Origin: Acidimicrobiaceae bacterium
Lineage (GTDB): Bacteria > Actinomycetota > Acidimicrobiia > Acidimicrobiales > RAAP-2
NCBI GenBank assembly: GCA_003153575.1
Contig: PLZW01000035.1
Span: 62,001-126,000, forward strand
DNA: 64,000 nt
Direction: 5' to 3'
In this document: one piece after another, positions 55,808 to 64,000 of the stretch
Position numbering within the stretch: position 1 is the stretch's first letter
How the letters are laid out: each line of letters starts with the position of its first letter
Position numbers and translations under genes: made by a program
Notes under the pieces: generated by a model
What the model saw: the letters and a program-made list of their open reading frames with translations, nothing else
Databases searched by the model: none
What the model was told of the DNA's origin: nothing

Positions 55808-56773
55808 ATGCAGACGCGGCTGACCGAACTCCTGGGGATCGAGCACCCCGTCATGTTGGCCGGCATGGGCGGGGTGAGCTACCACCGGTTGGCGGCCGCG
55901 GTGTCCGAGGCCGGGGGGATCGGCACCCTCGGTGCCGCCACCATGGATCCGGTCGCCATGGACGCCGAGATGGCGGCCATGAATGCCGCCACCGACAAGC
56001 CCTGGGGTGTCGACCTGCTCACCGCCATGCCCGGGGACATGGCCGCGCAGGTCCAGCGGATCATCGACGCCGGTGCCCGCATCTTCGTCGGCGCCCTCGG
56101 CGTCCCGCGCGAGGTGATCGCCATGTGCCACGACGCCGATGTGCTCGTCGTCAACATGTGCGGGAGGGTCCACCACGCAGTCCTGGCCGTCGAGGCGGGT
56201 TGCGACCTGGTGGTGGCCCAGGGCACCGAGGCCGGGGGTCACACCGGACGGGTGGCCACGCTCCCGCTCGTGCCCCAGATCGTCGACGCCGTGGGCGACC
56301 AGGTGCCCGTCGTGGCGGCCGGGGGCATCGTTGACGGTCGGGGGATCGCCGCCGCTCTGGCCCTCGGTGCCGACGGCGTGTGGCTGGGCACCCGCTTCAT
56401 CGCCACCCCGGAGGCCCGGGTCTCACTCGGCTACCACGACGCACTGCTGGCCGCCGACGAGAGCCAGACCACGGTCAGCCGCTCCTATAGCGGCAAGCCG
56501 ATGCGGGTCATCGCCAACGAGCGCACCGAGTACTTCGACCGCCACCCAGACGAGCTCGCGCCGTTCCCCCAGCAGATGCTCGCCTCGATCAACGACGGGG
56601 TCCTCCACCTCCCGACCGGACCGGACGATCCCGACGTCGACCCGTCACGGGAGTGCTATCCGAGTGGGCAGGGCGTCGGGGCCATCGACGCCCTGATTCC
56701 GGCCGGTGAGCTGGTCGGTCGGCTCATGGCCGAGACCGAGGCCGCCCTCGCCCGCATCGCCGCCCTCCGGTAG
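55808..56773 (+). CDS. Nitronate monooxygenase-family FMN oxidoreductase
   Basis: This TIM-barrel FMN protein has 321 residues. Motifs are the N-terminal HPVMLAGMGGVS, VVAQGTEAGGHTGR (FMN phosphate site with the catalytic His), VPVVAAGGIVDGRGIAAALALGADGVWLGTRFIAT and a C-terminal helix. Members oxidise propionate 3-nitronate or act as enoyl/quinone reductases. Substrate cannot be told from sequence. AAGGG lies about 9 nt before the ATG. It converges on the CocE-type gene with 1 bp between stops. Confidence 0.85.
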   Translation: MQTRLTELLGIEHPVMLAGMGGVSYHRLAAAVSEAGGIGTLGAATMDPVAMDAEMAAMNAATDKPWGVDLLTAMPGDMAAQVQRIIDAGARIFVGALGVPREVIAMCHDADVLVVNMCGRVHHAVLAVEAGCDLVVAQGTEAGGHTGRVATLPLVPQIVDAVGDQVPVVAAGGIVDGRGIAAALALGADGVWLGTRFIATPEARVSLGYHDALLAADESQTTVSRSYSGKPMRVIANERTEYFDRHPDELAPFPQQMLASINDGVLHLPTGPDDPDVDPSRECYPSGQGVGAIDALIPAGELVGRLMAETEAALARIAALR

Positions 56774-56774
56774 G

Positions 56775-59210
56775 TCAGGCCTGGTTGCCCTCGCCCTGGT
56801 AGGCACGGCAGGGCTCGCCCCGCAGCGTGCCGCAGGTCGGCAACGTCGGTGTGGCGACCACGTTCGGGACCACGTCGACCTCCAGAGACGAGGCCGCCGG
56901 CTTCCCGAACTTGACCGACGCAGACTGGCTCCCATTGTCCACGGTGTCGAACGCCCACGAGGGACGGTCGCCGCCGGGCGCCGAAATCACCACGCGCAGC
57001 TCGGTGCCCGCCCGGAAGGTATGGGCGATCGGGTCGATCGGGATCTTGACCAGGGTGTACCGCGAAGGTGACAGCGTGCGGGCGTCGGAGCCCAGATACG
57101 TGGGTGCGGTGAACAACTTGGACGACAGCGGCAGGTCCACCTGGTTGGAGGAGCGCAGGAACCCCGACGTGACGTACTCCTCCTGGGCCGCACCCGGCCG
57201 CACCTCGGTGATGGTGGCCTGGAGGTCCACCACGGGGGACGCCGACGCCACCCAGAGGTTCAGCGTGGCAGGTCCGACGATGGTCGTGTCGGTGGCGAGC
57301 GGCGCAGTCTGGAAGCCGAGGCCGTCCGCTGCCGGTACCGGCGTCCAGTCCCAAGCGGGTGCGGCGGCCCACGCGTTGTCGCCCGGCGGCAGGCTGGTGG
57401 CCGGGCGGACACCCGGGTCGAGCGTCAGCGACGCGCTACCGGTCGCCACGGGGGCCGGGCCGCCGGCGGTCAGTGACCCACCAGACCCGAACCAGAAGGT
57501 GGTGGTCTGCCCCCATGCCGGCCACTGGCGGAATCCGGCCGAGTAGGTCGACTGCGGATCGCCCGCCCCGACGGGACCGGCGCCGTTGTCGAAGAGTACC
57601 TGGACCCGAGGCGTCTGGCTGGCGAAGTGGAGACGGGCCTTGGCCGGCTTCCCGGCCGCGGTGAAGCGGATGGCGGGCAGCGGGGCCTGGGCCGACGTGC
57701 CCGCCGCGAAGCTCGTGAACTCGTCCAGGATCAAGCCGTCGATGAAACCGGGCGCTTTCGGCACCGCATCGGCCACGTAGATGTCCAGGAACTCCAGCCA
57801 GCGGCTGATGATCTGGGGACCGGTCGAGTCGATGTGCCCGCCGTTGATCAGGTTGGCGAAGACCGGCGTCGTCAGGGGCAGCGCCGTGAGCAGCGCCGTC
57901 CACTGGGGTCCGGTCTGCTCGTCCTGCATGGCGCCGGAGATGAATACCGGCACGGTGATCCGGCCGGCCCAGGTGGTCATCGAGCGCCGGTCGAACAGCG
58001 AGGGGTCCCGGCCCGGGCCGGTACCGGGCGCCACCAACTGCGGGCCGACGAGCGATGCCAGACTTTCGGACTGATTGTGCAGGGCCTGGTTGGCGAGGCA
58101 CGACGACGACGCTCCGCCGCTGGCGGCCAGCTCGGCGTCGATCTCGTAGTAGACCCAACTCTGGCCGACGCCGGCCACCGGCGTGGTGGCCAGCGGGACC
58201 AACGCGCCACCGCTGAGGACGGCCGCAGCCTTGGCGTCACTGATCCGGCTCCCGATCCAGCTGGCAGCGAACCCGTCGTTGTAGATCCCGCCGGGGTAGC
58301 CGGTGGAGAACAGGTCGTCGGTCGGGCTCATGGGGGCGATGGCGGCCAGGTCGGGGGGATTGGTCCCGGCCGAGGGCAGCTGCGACAGGCCGGAGTAGCT
58401 GATGCCGACCATCCCGACTTTGTGGTTGGCCACCCAGTTCTGGTGGGCCACGATCTCCACCGCGTCATAGGCGTCGTAGTCGGACGGGTAGCCGAACAGG
58501 TCGTAGGCGCCGCCCGAGCAGCCGGTGCCGCGCATCTGCAGGCTGACAGTGGCGAATCCGGACACCCGGGCCACCACGGCGCCGACATCGGTCGCCCCGT
58601 CCGGAAGGAGGTTCGGATTGCCACACCCCGTGCACGGGTGGTGTTCGGCCGCAGCGAGGAGGTACGGGATCGGGTCGGTCGGAGCGGCCGTGGCATATCC
58701 CGAGTACTCGATGACCGTCGGGCACGGCGCAGTGGTGCTGCATGTGACCCCGAAGGGGAAGCGGACCGTGGCGGCCAGTTGCACGCCGTCGCGCATGGTG
58801 ATGTAGTTGAGGCCGGACTTGAGCGGCTGGCCGGTGTACAGGGTCGACTTCGTCGCCGGGTCGGCGTCCGGCGCCAGCACCGAAAAGCGAGCGGTTCTCT
58901 GGCCGGTAGTGGTGTCGTCCCACGCGTAGCCCGACGCCGGGGTCAGATTCCGGATGATCAACGAGCCGAGCGAGTCGGCGGTGCCCGGATTGCCCGGGAC
59001 GGCCACTGGGACGCCCTGCTCCAGGAGGGTGACCGAGTCGCCGGCGCCGGCGCCGGTCAGCCACGCCTCGTCGACCGAGCCGCCGGCCCGCAGCGTGTGG
59101 ACGACAGTCGCGCCGGCCGGGGGGGCGGTGGCCACCAGCACCGGAGTGAGGCCGAGGCCGATGGCGGCGAGCCCGACGACGGCCAGGCTCCTGAACGGAC
59201 GACGATGCAT
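56775..59210 (-). CDS. Secreted CocE/NonD-family hydrolase (X-Pro dipeptidyl-peptidase-like)
   Basis: This is a large alpha/beta hydrolase. A signal peptide (RRPFRSLAVVGLAAIGLGLTPVLVATAPPAGA) leads to a short N-terminal region and the hydrolase domain with MRDGVQLAATVRFPFG, the nucleophile motif GISYSGLSQ, the acid region SPTDDLF and the His in NGGHIDS. A C-terminal jelly-roll of the CocE/PepX type (from about 560) ends the protein. Typical activities are ester, amide or X-Pro peptide hydrolysis outside the cell. The ATG at 59210 gives the cleaner signal peptide; an ATG at 59243 would add 11 basic residues. The last residues contain a Cys pair (CGTLRGEPC). Confidence 0.82.
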   Translation of the reverse strand: MHRRPFRSLAVVGLAAIGLGLTPVLVATAPPAGATVVHTLRAGGSVDEAWLTGAGAGDSVTLLEQGVPVAVPGNPGTADSLGSLIIRNLTPASGYAWDDTTTGQRTARFSVLAPDADPATKSTLYTGQPLKSGLNYITMRDGVQLAATVRFPFGVTCSTTAPCPTVIEYSGYATAAPTDPIPYLLAAAEHHPCTGCGNPNLLPDGATDVGAVVARVSGFATVSLQMRGTGCSGGAYDLFGYPSDYDAYDAVEIVAHQNWVANHKVGMVGISYSGLSQLPSAGTNPPDLAAIAPMSPTDDLFSTGYPGGIYNDGFAASWIGSRISDAKAAAVLSGGALVPLATTPVAGVGQSWVYYEIDAELAASGGASSSCLANQALHNQSESLASLVGPQLVAPGTGPGRDPSLFDRRSMTTWAGRITVPVFISGAMQDEQTGPQWTALLTALPLTTPVFANLINGGHIDSTGPQIISRWLEFLDIYVADAVPKAPGFIDGLILDEFTSFAAGTSAQAPLPAIRFTAAGKPAKARLHFASQTPRVQVLFDNGAGPVGAGDPQSTYSAGFRQWPAWGQTTTFWFGSGGSLTAGGPAPVATGSASLTLDPGVRPATSLPPGDNAWAAAPAWDWTPVPAADGLGFQTAPLATDTTIVGPATLNLWVASASPVVDLQATITEVRPGAAQEEYVTSGFLRSSNQVDLPLSSKLFTAPTYLGSDARTLSPSRYTLVKIPIDPIAHTFRAGTELRVVISAPGGDRPSWAFDTVDNGSQSASVKFGKPAASSLEVDVVPNVVATPTLPTCGTLRGEPCRAYQGEGNQA

Positions 59211-59349
59211 GGTACGCACGCGCTTCCCCCTGGAACTCCCCATAGTGGACGGAAACGACTCCCCGCCCGTACCCCGATCATTCCACTTCGCCGTGGACGA
59301 TGACGAGTGCCGGGCCCGCGTTGTGGAACCCGACCTCCCGCTACTTCAG

Positions 59350-59379
59350 TTGACGCTTACGCAAGCAGTGGCTTACATT
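59350..59379 (+). promoter_or_regulatory. Promoter and possible operator of the arsR-type operon
   Basis: The -35 box TTGACG (59350-59355) and the -10 box TACATT (59374-59379) are 18 bp apart, and the GTG start follows the -10 after 6 nt. GCTTAC occurs twice in direct order (59355-59360, 59371-59376) and GCTTACGCAAGC is an imperfect palindrome between the boxes, a good place for autorepressor binding. Confidence 0.65.
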
Positions 59380-59385
59380 CAGCCC

Positions 59386-59730
59386 GTGGACGCAGCCCTG
59401 AGAGCAGTGGCCGAGCCCCGACGGCGCGAGATCCTGCGGCTGGTGTGGTCCGAGGAGCTGCCCGCCACCGAGATCGCCGCACGGGTGGGACAGATCTCGA
59501 GGTCGGCGGTCTCCCAGCACCTCACCGTTCTGAAACGGGCGAGCCTGGTCGTCGAGCGACGGGAAGGTACCCGCCGTCTCTACCGGTCGAACCACGAGGA
59601 GATGGCCCGTCTGCGCACGTTCCTCGACGACTACTGGACGAGCGGCCTCGACCAACTCCGCCGGGTGGCCGAGGCCGAACAACGGAGCAGGAGCGGACAC
59701 ACCACCCTCGAAGGAGAGACCCATGGCTGA
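59386..59730 (+). CDS. ArsR-family winged-helix transcriptional regulator
   Basis: This 114-residue protein has AVAEPRRREILRLVWSEELPATEIAARVGQISRSAVSQHLTVLKRASLVVERREGTRRLYR, the ArsR helix-turn-helix and wing. There are no Cys metal-binding pairs, so it is not a classical metal sensor. It belongs to the group paired with SRPBCC/AHSA1 proteins, which start within its last codons (8-nt overlap). The GTG at 59386 is supported by the strong promoter 6 nt upstream; the longer frame upstream is antisense to the CocE-type gene. Autoregulation is likely. Confidence 0.85.
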   Translation: MDAALRAVAEPRRREILRLVWSEELPATEIAARVGQISRSAVSQHLTVLKRASLVVERREGTRRLYRSNHEEMARLRTFLDDYWTSGLDQLRRVAEAEQRSRSGHTTLEGETHG

Positions 59731-60169
59731 TCTCGTGCGGGAGGTCCACATCAAGGCCAGTCCCGAGGTGATCTTCGAGTACCTGACCGATCCTGCCAAG
59801 TACGCCGAATGGGGCGGGACCGATGCGGTACTCGAGCCGCGGCCAGGGGGCACGTTCCGGGTCCTGATGGGCGGCACCCACCAGTCGGCGGGCGAGTACC
59901 TCGAAGTCGAGCCGGACCGCCGCGTCCTGTTCTCGTTCGGGTGGGACGAGCCGGGCCACCCGATCCCGTCCGGGTCGACCCAGGTCGAGATCCGCCTCCT
60001 CCCCGACGAGGACGGCACCACCGTCCGCCTGACCCACAGCGGCCTACCGGCGGACGCGGTCGACGACCACACCGGTGGTTGGGACCACTACCTCGACCGG
60101 CTGTCGATCGTCGCCACCGGCGGCGACGCGGGGCCCGACGGACTGCCCGGATCCGCCCCCGACGTTTGA
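59723..60169 (+). CDS. SRPBCC / AHSA1-type domain protein
   Basis: This 148-residue START-like barrel protein begins REVHIKASPEVIFEYLTDPAKYAEWGG and contains GGTFRVLMGGTHQSAGEYLEVEPDRRVLFSFGW, the AHSA1/CalC pattern. It probably binds a small hydrophobic ligand. Fusion or pairing with an ArsR regulator is common and suggests a ligand-sensing or detoxification unit. GAAGGAGA precedes the ATG at good spacing, inside the end of the regulator gene. Confidence 0.82.
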   Translation: MADLVREVHIKASPEVIFEYLTDPAKYAEWGGTDAVLEPRPGGTFRVLMGGTHQSAGEYLEVEPDRRVLFSFGWDEPGHPIPSGSTQVEIRLLPDEDGTTVRLTHSGLPADAVDDHTGGWDHYLDRLSIVATGGDAGPDGLPGSAPDV

Positions 60170-60224
60170 ACCCCGGCGGGCCGCCGGCCCGTCGGGACCG
60201 CCACCGACAAGGAGCTGACCGACC

Positions 60225-60851
60225 GTGAAGACCGACGAGATCTGGTCCCATATCCACGCCGAACGCGCCGGCATGGCCGCTACGTGGGAGGGCCTCGCGT
60301 CCGACCAGTGGTCAGAGGGGTCGTGGTGCGACGGCTGGACCGTCCGTGTCACCGCCGGCCACATCCTGGCGGCCGCCGAGCAGACGATCCCCAACTTCTA
60401 CAAGGAGTTCGTGCAGGCCGGCTTCCGGTTCAACGTGTTCACCGGCCGGGCCGCTCGGCGACTGTCCGAAGTGCCGCCCGAGGAGATGATCCGACGGCTC
60501 CGCCTGCGGACCACCACCACCAACCATCCGCCTGCACCGGTCGTCGCCATGCTGGGCGAGATCGTGGTGCACGGCGAAGACATCAGGCGACCCCTCGGCA
60601 TCCACCACGACATCCCCGAGGCCGCCCTTGGAGCGGTGGCCGACAACTTCACCCGCACAAATCTCCTCATCGGGTCCAAGCGCCGGATCGCCGGATTGCG
60701 GCTCAAGGCGACCGACGCCGATTGGTCGAGCGGAGACGGACCCGAGGTCACCGGTCCGCTGGCCTCCCTCGTGCTGGCCATGTCGGGTCGGAAAGGCGCG
60801 GTGGGTGACCTCGCAGGCGAAGGATCGGCCACCCTGGCCGGCCGCATCTGA
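60225..60851 (+). CDS. Mycothiol-dependent maleylpyruvate isomerase-like DinB protein
   Basis: This 208-residue protein has the four-helix DinB fold typical of actinobacterial mycothiol-dependent enzymes. Metal-binding residues are suggested by VTAGHILAAAEQ (His) and GEIVVHGEDIRRPLG (Glu/His), a hallmark of the TIGR03083-type family. The N-terminal EIWSHIHAERAGMAATWEGLASDQWSEGSWCDGWTVRVTAGH fits as well. The actual substrate is unknown. GTG start with AAGGAG upstream. It follows the SRPBCC gene after 55 bp on the same strand. Confidence 0.82.
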   Translation: MKTDEIWSHIHAERAGMAATWEGLASDQWSEGSWCDGWTVRVTAGHILAAAEQTIPNFYKEFVQAGFRFNVFTGRAARRLSEVPPEEMIRRLRLRTTTTNHPPAPVVAMLGEIVVHGEDIRRPLGIHHDIPEAALGAVADNFTRTNLLIGSKRRIAGLRLKATDADWSSGDGPEVTGPLASLVLAMSGRKGAVGDLAGEGSATLAGRI

Positions 60852-60931
60852 ATCCGGCAGCGGTCGGCCGTCCCGCACGCTAGACCTGAGCCACAGGATC
60901 GGATCGTACGGGCAGCGGAGGTGGGTCAGGC

Positions 60932-61495
60932 GTGGTGACGAGGTGCAGCTGGGCCGAGCACGACGAGCTGCGTGCGTACCACGACGAGGAGTGGGGCGTC
61001 CCCGTCCATGACGACGTCGCGCTCTTCGAACTACTGACGCTCGAGGGCGCGCAGGCCGGCCTCAGCTGGCTCATCGTGCTGCGACGTCGGGCCGGCTACC
61101 GCGCCGCCTTTGCCGGATTCGACCCGGCCGCGGTGGCCCGCTTCGGACCCGGAGATGTCGACCGCCTGGTCGACGACGAAGGCATCATCCGCCACCGGGG
61201 GAAGATCGAGTCGGTCGTATCGAACGCCGAGGTGATCCTCGGACTCCAACGCCAAGGTGGCAGCCTCGACGAACTCCTGTGGTCGTTCGTGGGCGGGCGC
61301 CCTCAGATGCGCGCATGGTCGTCAGACTCCACCCTGCCTTCATCGACCCCCGAGGCGGCGGCGATGAGCAAGGAGCTGAAGAGGCAAGGGTTCCGCTTCG
61401 TGGGACCGACCACCTGTTACGCCCTGATGCAGGCGGCCGGGCTCGTCAACGACCACCACCCGACGTGCTTCCGGCGGGACGAGGTGGACCGCTAA
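60932..61495 (+). CDS. tag: DNA-3-methyladenine glycosylase I
   Basis: This base-excision repair enzyme removes 3-methyladenine. The N-terminus RCSWAEHDELRAYHDEEWGVP contains Cys5 and His17 and the C-terminus NDHHPTCF a His and Cys, the four zinc ligands of Tag. Glu/Trp residues of the base pocket (YHDEEWG, LTLEGAQAGLSW) are present. The 187-residue length is normal. The first of two tandem GTG codons was chosen because GGAGGT lies about 9 nt before it. Its stop overlaps the convergent ABC permease stop by 3 nt. Confidence 0.93.
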   Translation: MVTRCSWAEHDELRAYHDEEWGVPVHDDVALFELLTLEGAQAGLSWLIVLRRRAGYRAAFAGFDPAAVARFGPGDVDRLVDDEGIIRHRGKIESVVSNAEVILGLQRQGGSLDELLWSFVGGRPQMRAWSSDSTLPSSTPEAAAMSKELKRQGFRFVGPTTCYALMQAAGLVNDHHPTCFRRDEVDR

Positions 61496-62880
61496 TGGGA
61501 CGTACGTGCGAGGACGTCACGCACGCGCACCCGACCCCCGGTGCGAAGCACGGCCCGACGATAGATCCGAGCGGCGAAGGTGGCCATGCCCACCGTCCCG
61601 ATGATGGTGATCAGCACTGAGATGACAAATCCCCACCACGCGACCTGGTCCAAGGCCACCAGCACGGGCATGCAGAACGGGGCCGTAGGGGGAAGATAGG
61701 CGAGGATGACGAAGAGGGAATCGGCGTGGCCGGTGCTCGCCACTGTGATCGAGAAGATGTAGCCCAGGAGGATGGGAAGGCTGAGCGGCAGGGCGAGGGT
61801 CTGTACCTGATCCTGCCGCTCGGCCATCGAGCCGGCCGCCGCGTACATCCACGAGTAGAAGGCGTACCCCAGGACCAGCCACAGCAGCTCGCAAACGAGC
61901 ACCAGCGGCGCCGTGCCGTGCAACAGGTCGGAGCCGACCACTTGGCCGACCACAAGCGCGAACCCCACGATGAGGGTGGCCTGGCCCATTGCCACCAGGC
62001 CGATGCCGAGGACCTTGCCGCCCAGGAGCTGGATCGGGCGCACCATGGCCAGCAGCACCTCGACCACCCGGCTCGATTTCTCCTGCATGACGCCGATGAG
62101 GATCCAGGTGCAGTACTGCGTGAGCATGAAGAACAGGAGCACCAGCCCGATCACCGACGTCGTCTTGGTGGCGCCTTTCGGGCGCGGCTGGAGCGTCTGT
62201 ACCGGGACCGGCTTGGATCCGGTCACCTGTGCCGCCTGGCCGGGCGTGAGCCCGGCGGACTGATAGGCCTTCAACACGCCCAGGTAGTCGGCCACGCTCT
62301 GCACGAAGCCGGGGTCGGCCGGGGAACTGCCCGAACTCGCGGGTTGGTCGAGCAGGATCTGCCCACCGTCCACCACGGCAAGGTCGATCCTCCCCGAGCG
62401 CAGGCCGGCTTTGGCCGCGGCAAGGGAGCGCTCCGGCACCAGCGTGACCAGGTCCTGATTCGTCGACCCCGCCGCACTCACCAACTGCTCCGCCTCGTGG
62501 GAGAGGCCACCCACGACGCCCACCCTCTGGGTGGTGAGTCCTCCTCCGTTCCTATGAAAGGTCGGGATGACGATCGCCGCGCCCACGGCAACGAGCATGA
62601 CGAGGGTGCCGACCCGGAAGATGCGGCCCCGGACGCGCTCTCTGATCTCGCGCCCGGCAACCATCCCGACGTCACCCAGTGCGTCCTCCAGCGCATGCCA
62701 GGTCCGGGCCCGGGTCCCCTTTGGGGTGGGGTCGGTGCCCGTCTCGCCGGCCGCCGGAGCTCCGTCGACTTCGGGGCACGGCCGGTCATCGGCGGCCCGG
62801 CGACGGCGCCGGCTCCGGAAGATCCCCACCCGCAAGGCGATGACCGCGCACGCCACGAGAATGACGACGACGTACTTCAC
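61492..62880 (-). CDS. ABC-2 type transporter permease (NatB-like)
   Basis: This 462-residue permease has an N-terminal helix, an Arg-rich cytosolic stretch, a helix at about 95-112, a large extracytoplasmic loop (about 115-240) and five C-terminal helices starting with SVIGLVLLFFMLTQYCTWILIGVMQEKSSRVVEVLLAMVRP, typical of ABC-2/NatB sodium or drug exporters. The partner ATPase starts directly upstream with a 4-nt overlap. The substrate is unknown; NatAB-type Na+ efflux is one option. Confidence 0.85.
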   Translation of the reverse strand: MKYVVVILVACAVIALRVGIFRSRRRRRAADDRPCPEVDGAPAAGETGTDPTPKGTRARTWHALEDALGDVGMVAGREIRERVRGRIFRVGTLVMLVAVGAAIVIPTFHRNGGGLTTQRVGVVGGLSHEAEQLVSAAGSTNQDLVTLVPERSLAAAKAGLRSGRIDLAVVDGGQILLDQPASSGSSPADPGFVQSVADYLGVLKAYQSAGLTPGQAAQVTGSKPVPVQTLQPRPKGATKTTSVIGLVLLFFMLTQYCTWILIGVMQEKSSRVVEVLLAMVRPIQLLGGKVLGIGLVAMGQATLIVGFALVVGQVVGSDLLHGTAPLVLVCELLWLVLGYAFYSWMYAAAGSMAERQDQVQTLALPLSLPILLGYIFSITVASTGHADSLFVILAYLPPTAPFCMPVLVALDQVAWWGFVISVLITIIGTVGMATFAARIYRRAVLRTGGRVRVRDVLARTSH

Positions 62881-63773
62881 GCCAGCGCCTCCCGGAACAC
62901 CTCGGAGAGTCGGCGGCGTTCGAACGAGAACTGGATGACGCGACCCGCCCGCATGGCGGCACGGAGGACATCGTCGCTGTCAACACCGTCATCCAGGATC
63001 AGGCGGACGGCACCCCCGCTCACCTCGGACACCGTGACTCCGGGAAGGTGTCGGCCCCATGTGGCGCTGCGGTCGCCTTCGATGCGGACCAGCAGGCGGC
63101 GGGCCCCGCTCGTCGCCAACTCGTCCACCGTCCCCGACACGACCAGGCGACCGTGGTCGATGATCGTCACCTGCTCGCACAACTCCTCCACCTGGTCGAG
63201 CTGGTGGCTGCTGAAGAGCACGCAGCATCCCGCCCGGGCCCGATCGACCAGCACCTGGCCGATGGCGTCGATACCGGTGGGGTCGAGTCCCGACAGCGGT
63301 TCGTCCAGCACGAGCAGCTCGGGATCGTGCACGAGCGCCGCCGCGAGCTGCACCCGTTGCTGGTTCCCATGGGACAGCGTCTCCACCTTGGAGTTGCGCC
63401 GGTCGGCGATGCCGAGACGCTCGAGCCAGTTGTCGGTGGCGCTAGCGGCGCGGGTGGCACTGAGCCCGTGGAGCCGGCCCAGATACTCGAGCTGCTCACC
63501 CACGAGCATGCCCGGGTAGAGGCCGCGCTCCTCGGGCATGTAGCCGAAGTGCCGCCGGTCGGCCTGGACCACGGCTGCACCGTTCCACCGGACCGACCCC
63601 GCATCGAGATCAGTCAGGCCGAAGATGGCCCGCATCGTCGTCGTCTTGCCTGCTCCGTTGGGCCCGAGGAAGCCGATGACCTGTCCGGCGGGTACGTCGA
63701 AGGAGAGATCGTCGAGCGCGGTCACAGCGCCGTATGCCCGGCGGAGCCCCTCCAGCTCGAGCAAAGTACTCAC
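62877..63773 (-). CDS. ABC transporter ATP-binding protein (NatA-like)
   Basis: This is the ATPase of the exporter. Walker A is GPNGAGKTTTMR, the Q-loop lies in FGYMPEERGLYP, the signature reads LSHGNQQRVQLAAALVHDPELLVLDEPLSGLDP (with HGN in place of the usual GGQ) and the switch is SSHQ. The C-terminal 80 residues form the extra domain found in NatA-type ATPases. Of two tandem GTG codons the one at 63773 was chosen, since TAACCT lies 6 nt before it (leaderless type); the other at 63776 would add a single residue. Confidence 0.92.
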   Translation of the reverse strand: MSTLLELEGLRRAYGAVTALDDLSFDVPAGQVIGFLGPNGAGKTTTMRAIFGLTDLDAGSVRWNGAAVVQADRRHFGYMPEERGLYPGMLVGEQLEYLGRLHGLSATRAASATDNWLERLGIADRRNSKVETLSHGNQQRVQLAAALVHDPELLVLDEPLSGLDPTGIDAIGQVLVDRARAGCCVLFSSHQLDQVEELCEQVTIIDHGRLVVSGTVDELATSGARRLLVRIEGDRSATWGRHLPGVTVSEVSGGAVRLILDDGVDSDDVLRAAMRAGRVIQFSFERRRLSEVFREALA

Positions 63774-63779
63774 CACGGC

Positions 63780-63785
63780 AGGTTA
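63780..63785 (-). promoter_or_regulatory. -10 box of the ABC exporter operon (leaderless type)
   Basis: TAACCT on the minus strand is followed by 6 nt and the second GTG (63773) of the ATPase gene. Confidence 0.4.
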
Positions 63786-63917
63786 TTGCCCCTAGACCTG
63801 CACGTTGGGGACGAGCAGGCCGGGCCGGGCGAGATGTCCGTTTGCCACCAGTGGCCGGACGCACCTCGAACAGCCGAGACTCGTCCACCCCGCCCGCCAC
63901 GGCCTGGGTCGACGGTG

Positions 63918-64000
63918 CTACCCCATCGTCTTGGAGCCGTCCAAGGTCTCACGGATGATGTCGGCGTGTCCGGCATGTTGAGCCGTCTCGGCGATGATGT
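63918..64000 (-). CDS. DinB / DUF664-family protein, C-terminal end only
   Basis: The last 26 codons of a leftward gene enter from the right edge. The sequence ends ...IAETAQHAGHADIIRETLDGSKTMG and stop. The ETAxHxGHADIIRE block is the C-terminal signature of the DinB/DUF664 mycothiol-transferase-like family, with metal-binding His. The 5' part lies outside the window. Its stop is 133 bp from the ABC -10 box. Confidence 0.7.
   Translation of the reverse strand, partial: IIAETAQHAGHADIIRETLDGSKTMG

Overview
The window reads as one continuous stretch of a very GC-rich (about 70 percent by eye) actinobacterial chromosome. Several features point to Actinomycetota: a SerC of the mycobacterial type, mycothiol-type DinB proteins at 60.2 kb and at the right edge, a MurA carrying Asp in place of the catalytic Cys, and the order wecA-like / atpI / atpBEFHAGDC / murA that mycobacteria also show. 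Many genes start at ATG or GTG only 6-8 nt after a TANNNT-like -10 box, as in leaderless actinobacterial transcripts. I cannot name a species. A deep-branching class such as Acidimicrobiia is plausible but is inference. There are no rRNA, tRNA, CRISPR, phage or IS features.

Layout. 0-5.8 kb: the 3' end of galT, trehalose synthase, meaB, murA and glpX. 5.8-6.3 kb: an orphan Ig-like domain fragment. 6.5-17.8 kb: the complete F1Fo ATP synthase operon (leftward: atpZ-like, atpI-like, B, E, F, H, A, G, D, C), preceded by a wecA-like sugar-phosphate transferase, glyA and rpiB. 17.9-24.5 kb: a thiolase-like protein, a flippase-like membrane protein, a serine hydrolase, greA and leuCD. 24.9-31.6 kb: a rightward accessory block with a b-type cytochrome-like protein, a response regulator/histidine kinase pair, and a tightly coupled five-gene electron-transfer operon (small anchored protein, ApbE, ferric-reductase-like cytochrome, NuoF-like flavoprotein, ferredoxin). 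31.7-41.7 kb: a leftward phosphate (Pst) locus, pstC-pstA-pstB-pstS, followed without gaps by a second, very large membrane-anchored binding protein and a sortase-fold protein that has lost its catalytic His and Cys, then a third binding protein. 41.8-56.8 kb: amino-acid biosynthesis (serA, an aspartate-type aminotransferase, serC, ilvC, ilvN, ilvB, ilvD) mixed with small lipoproteins and oxidoreductases. ilvB has a clear attenuator leader with a Leu-Val-Leu-Val control peptide. 56.8-64 kb: a secreted CocE-type hydrolase, an ArsR/SRPBCC pair, a mycothiol-type DinB protein, DNA-3-methyladenine glycosylase I, a two-gene ABC exporter and a clipped DinB/DUF664 gene.

How the parts work together. 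The Pst locus appears to be under PHO-box control: 11-nt direct repeats sit just upstream of the -10 box of pstC. The electron-transfer operon appears to be controlled by the two-component pair next to it: three 11-nt repeats end where the -35 of the operon promoter should lie. The ilvBNC operon appears to be controlled by transcription attenuation. The two most interesting candidates for undescribed biology are the dead-sortase/anchored-binding-protein extension of the Pst operon and the two-component-linked transmembrane electron-transfer module.
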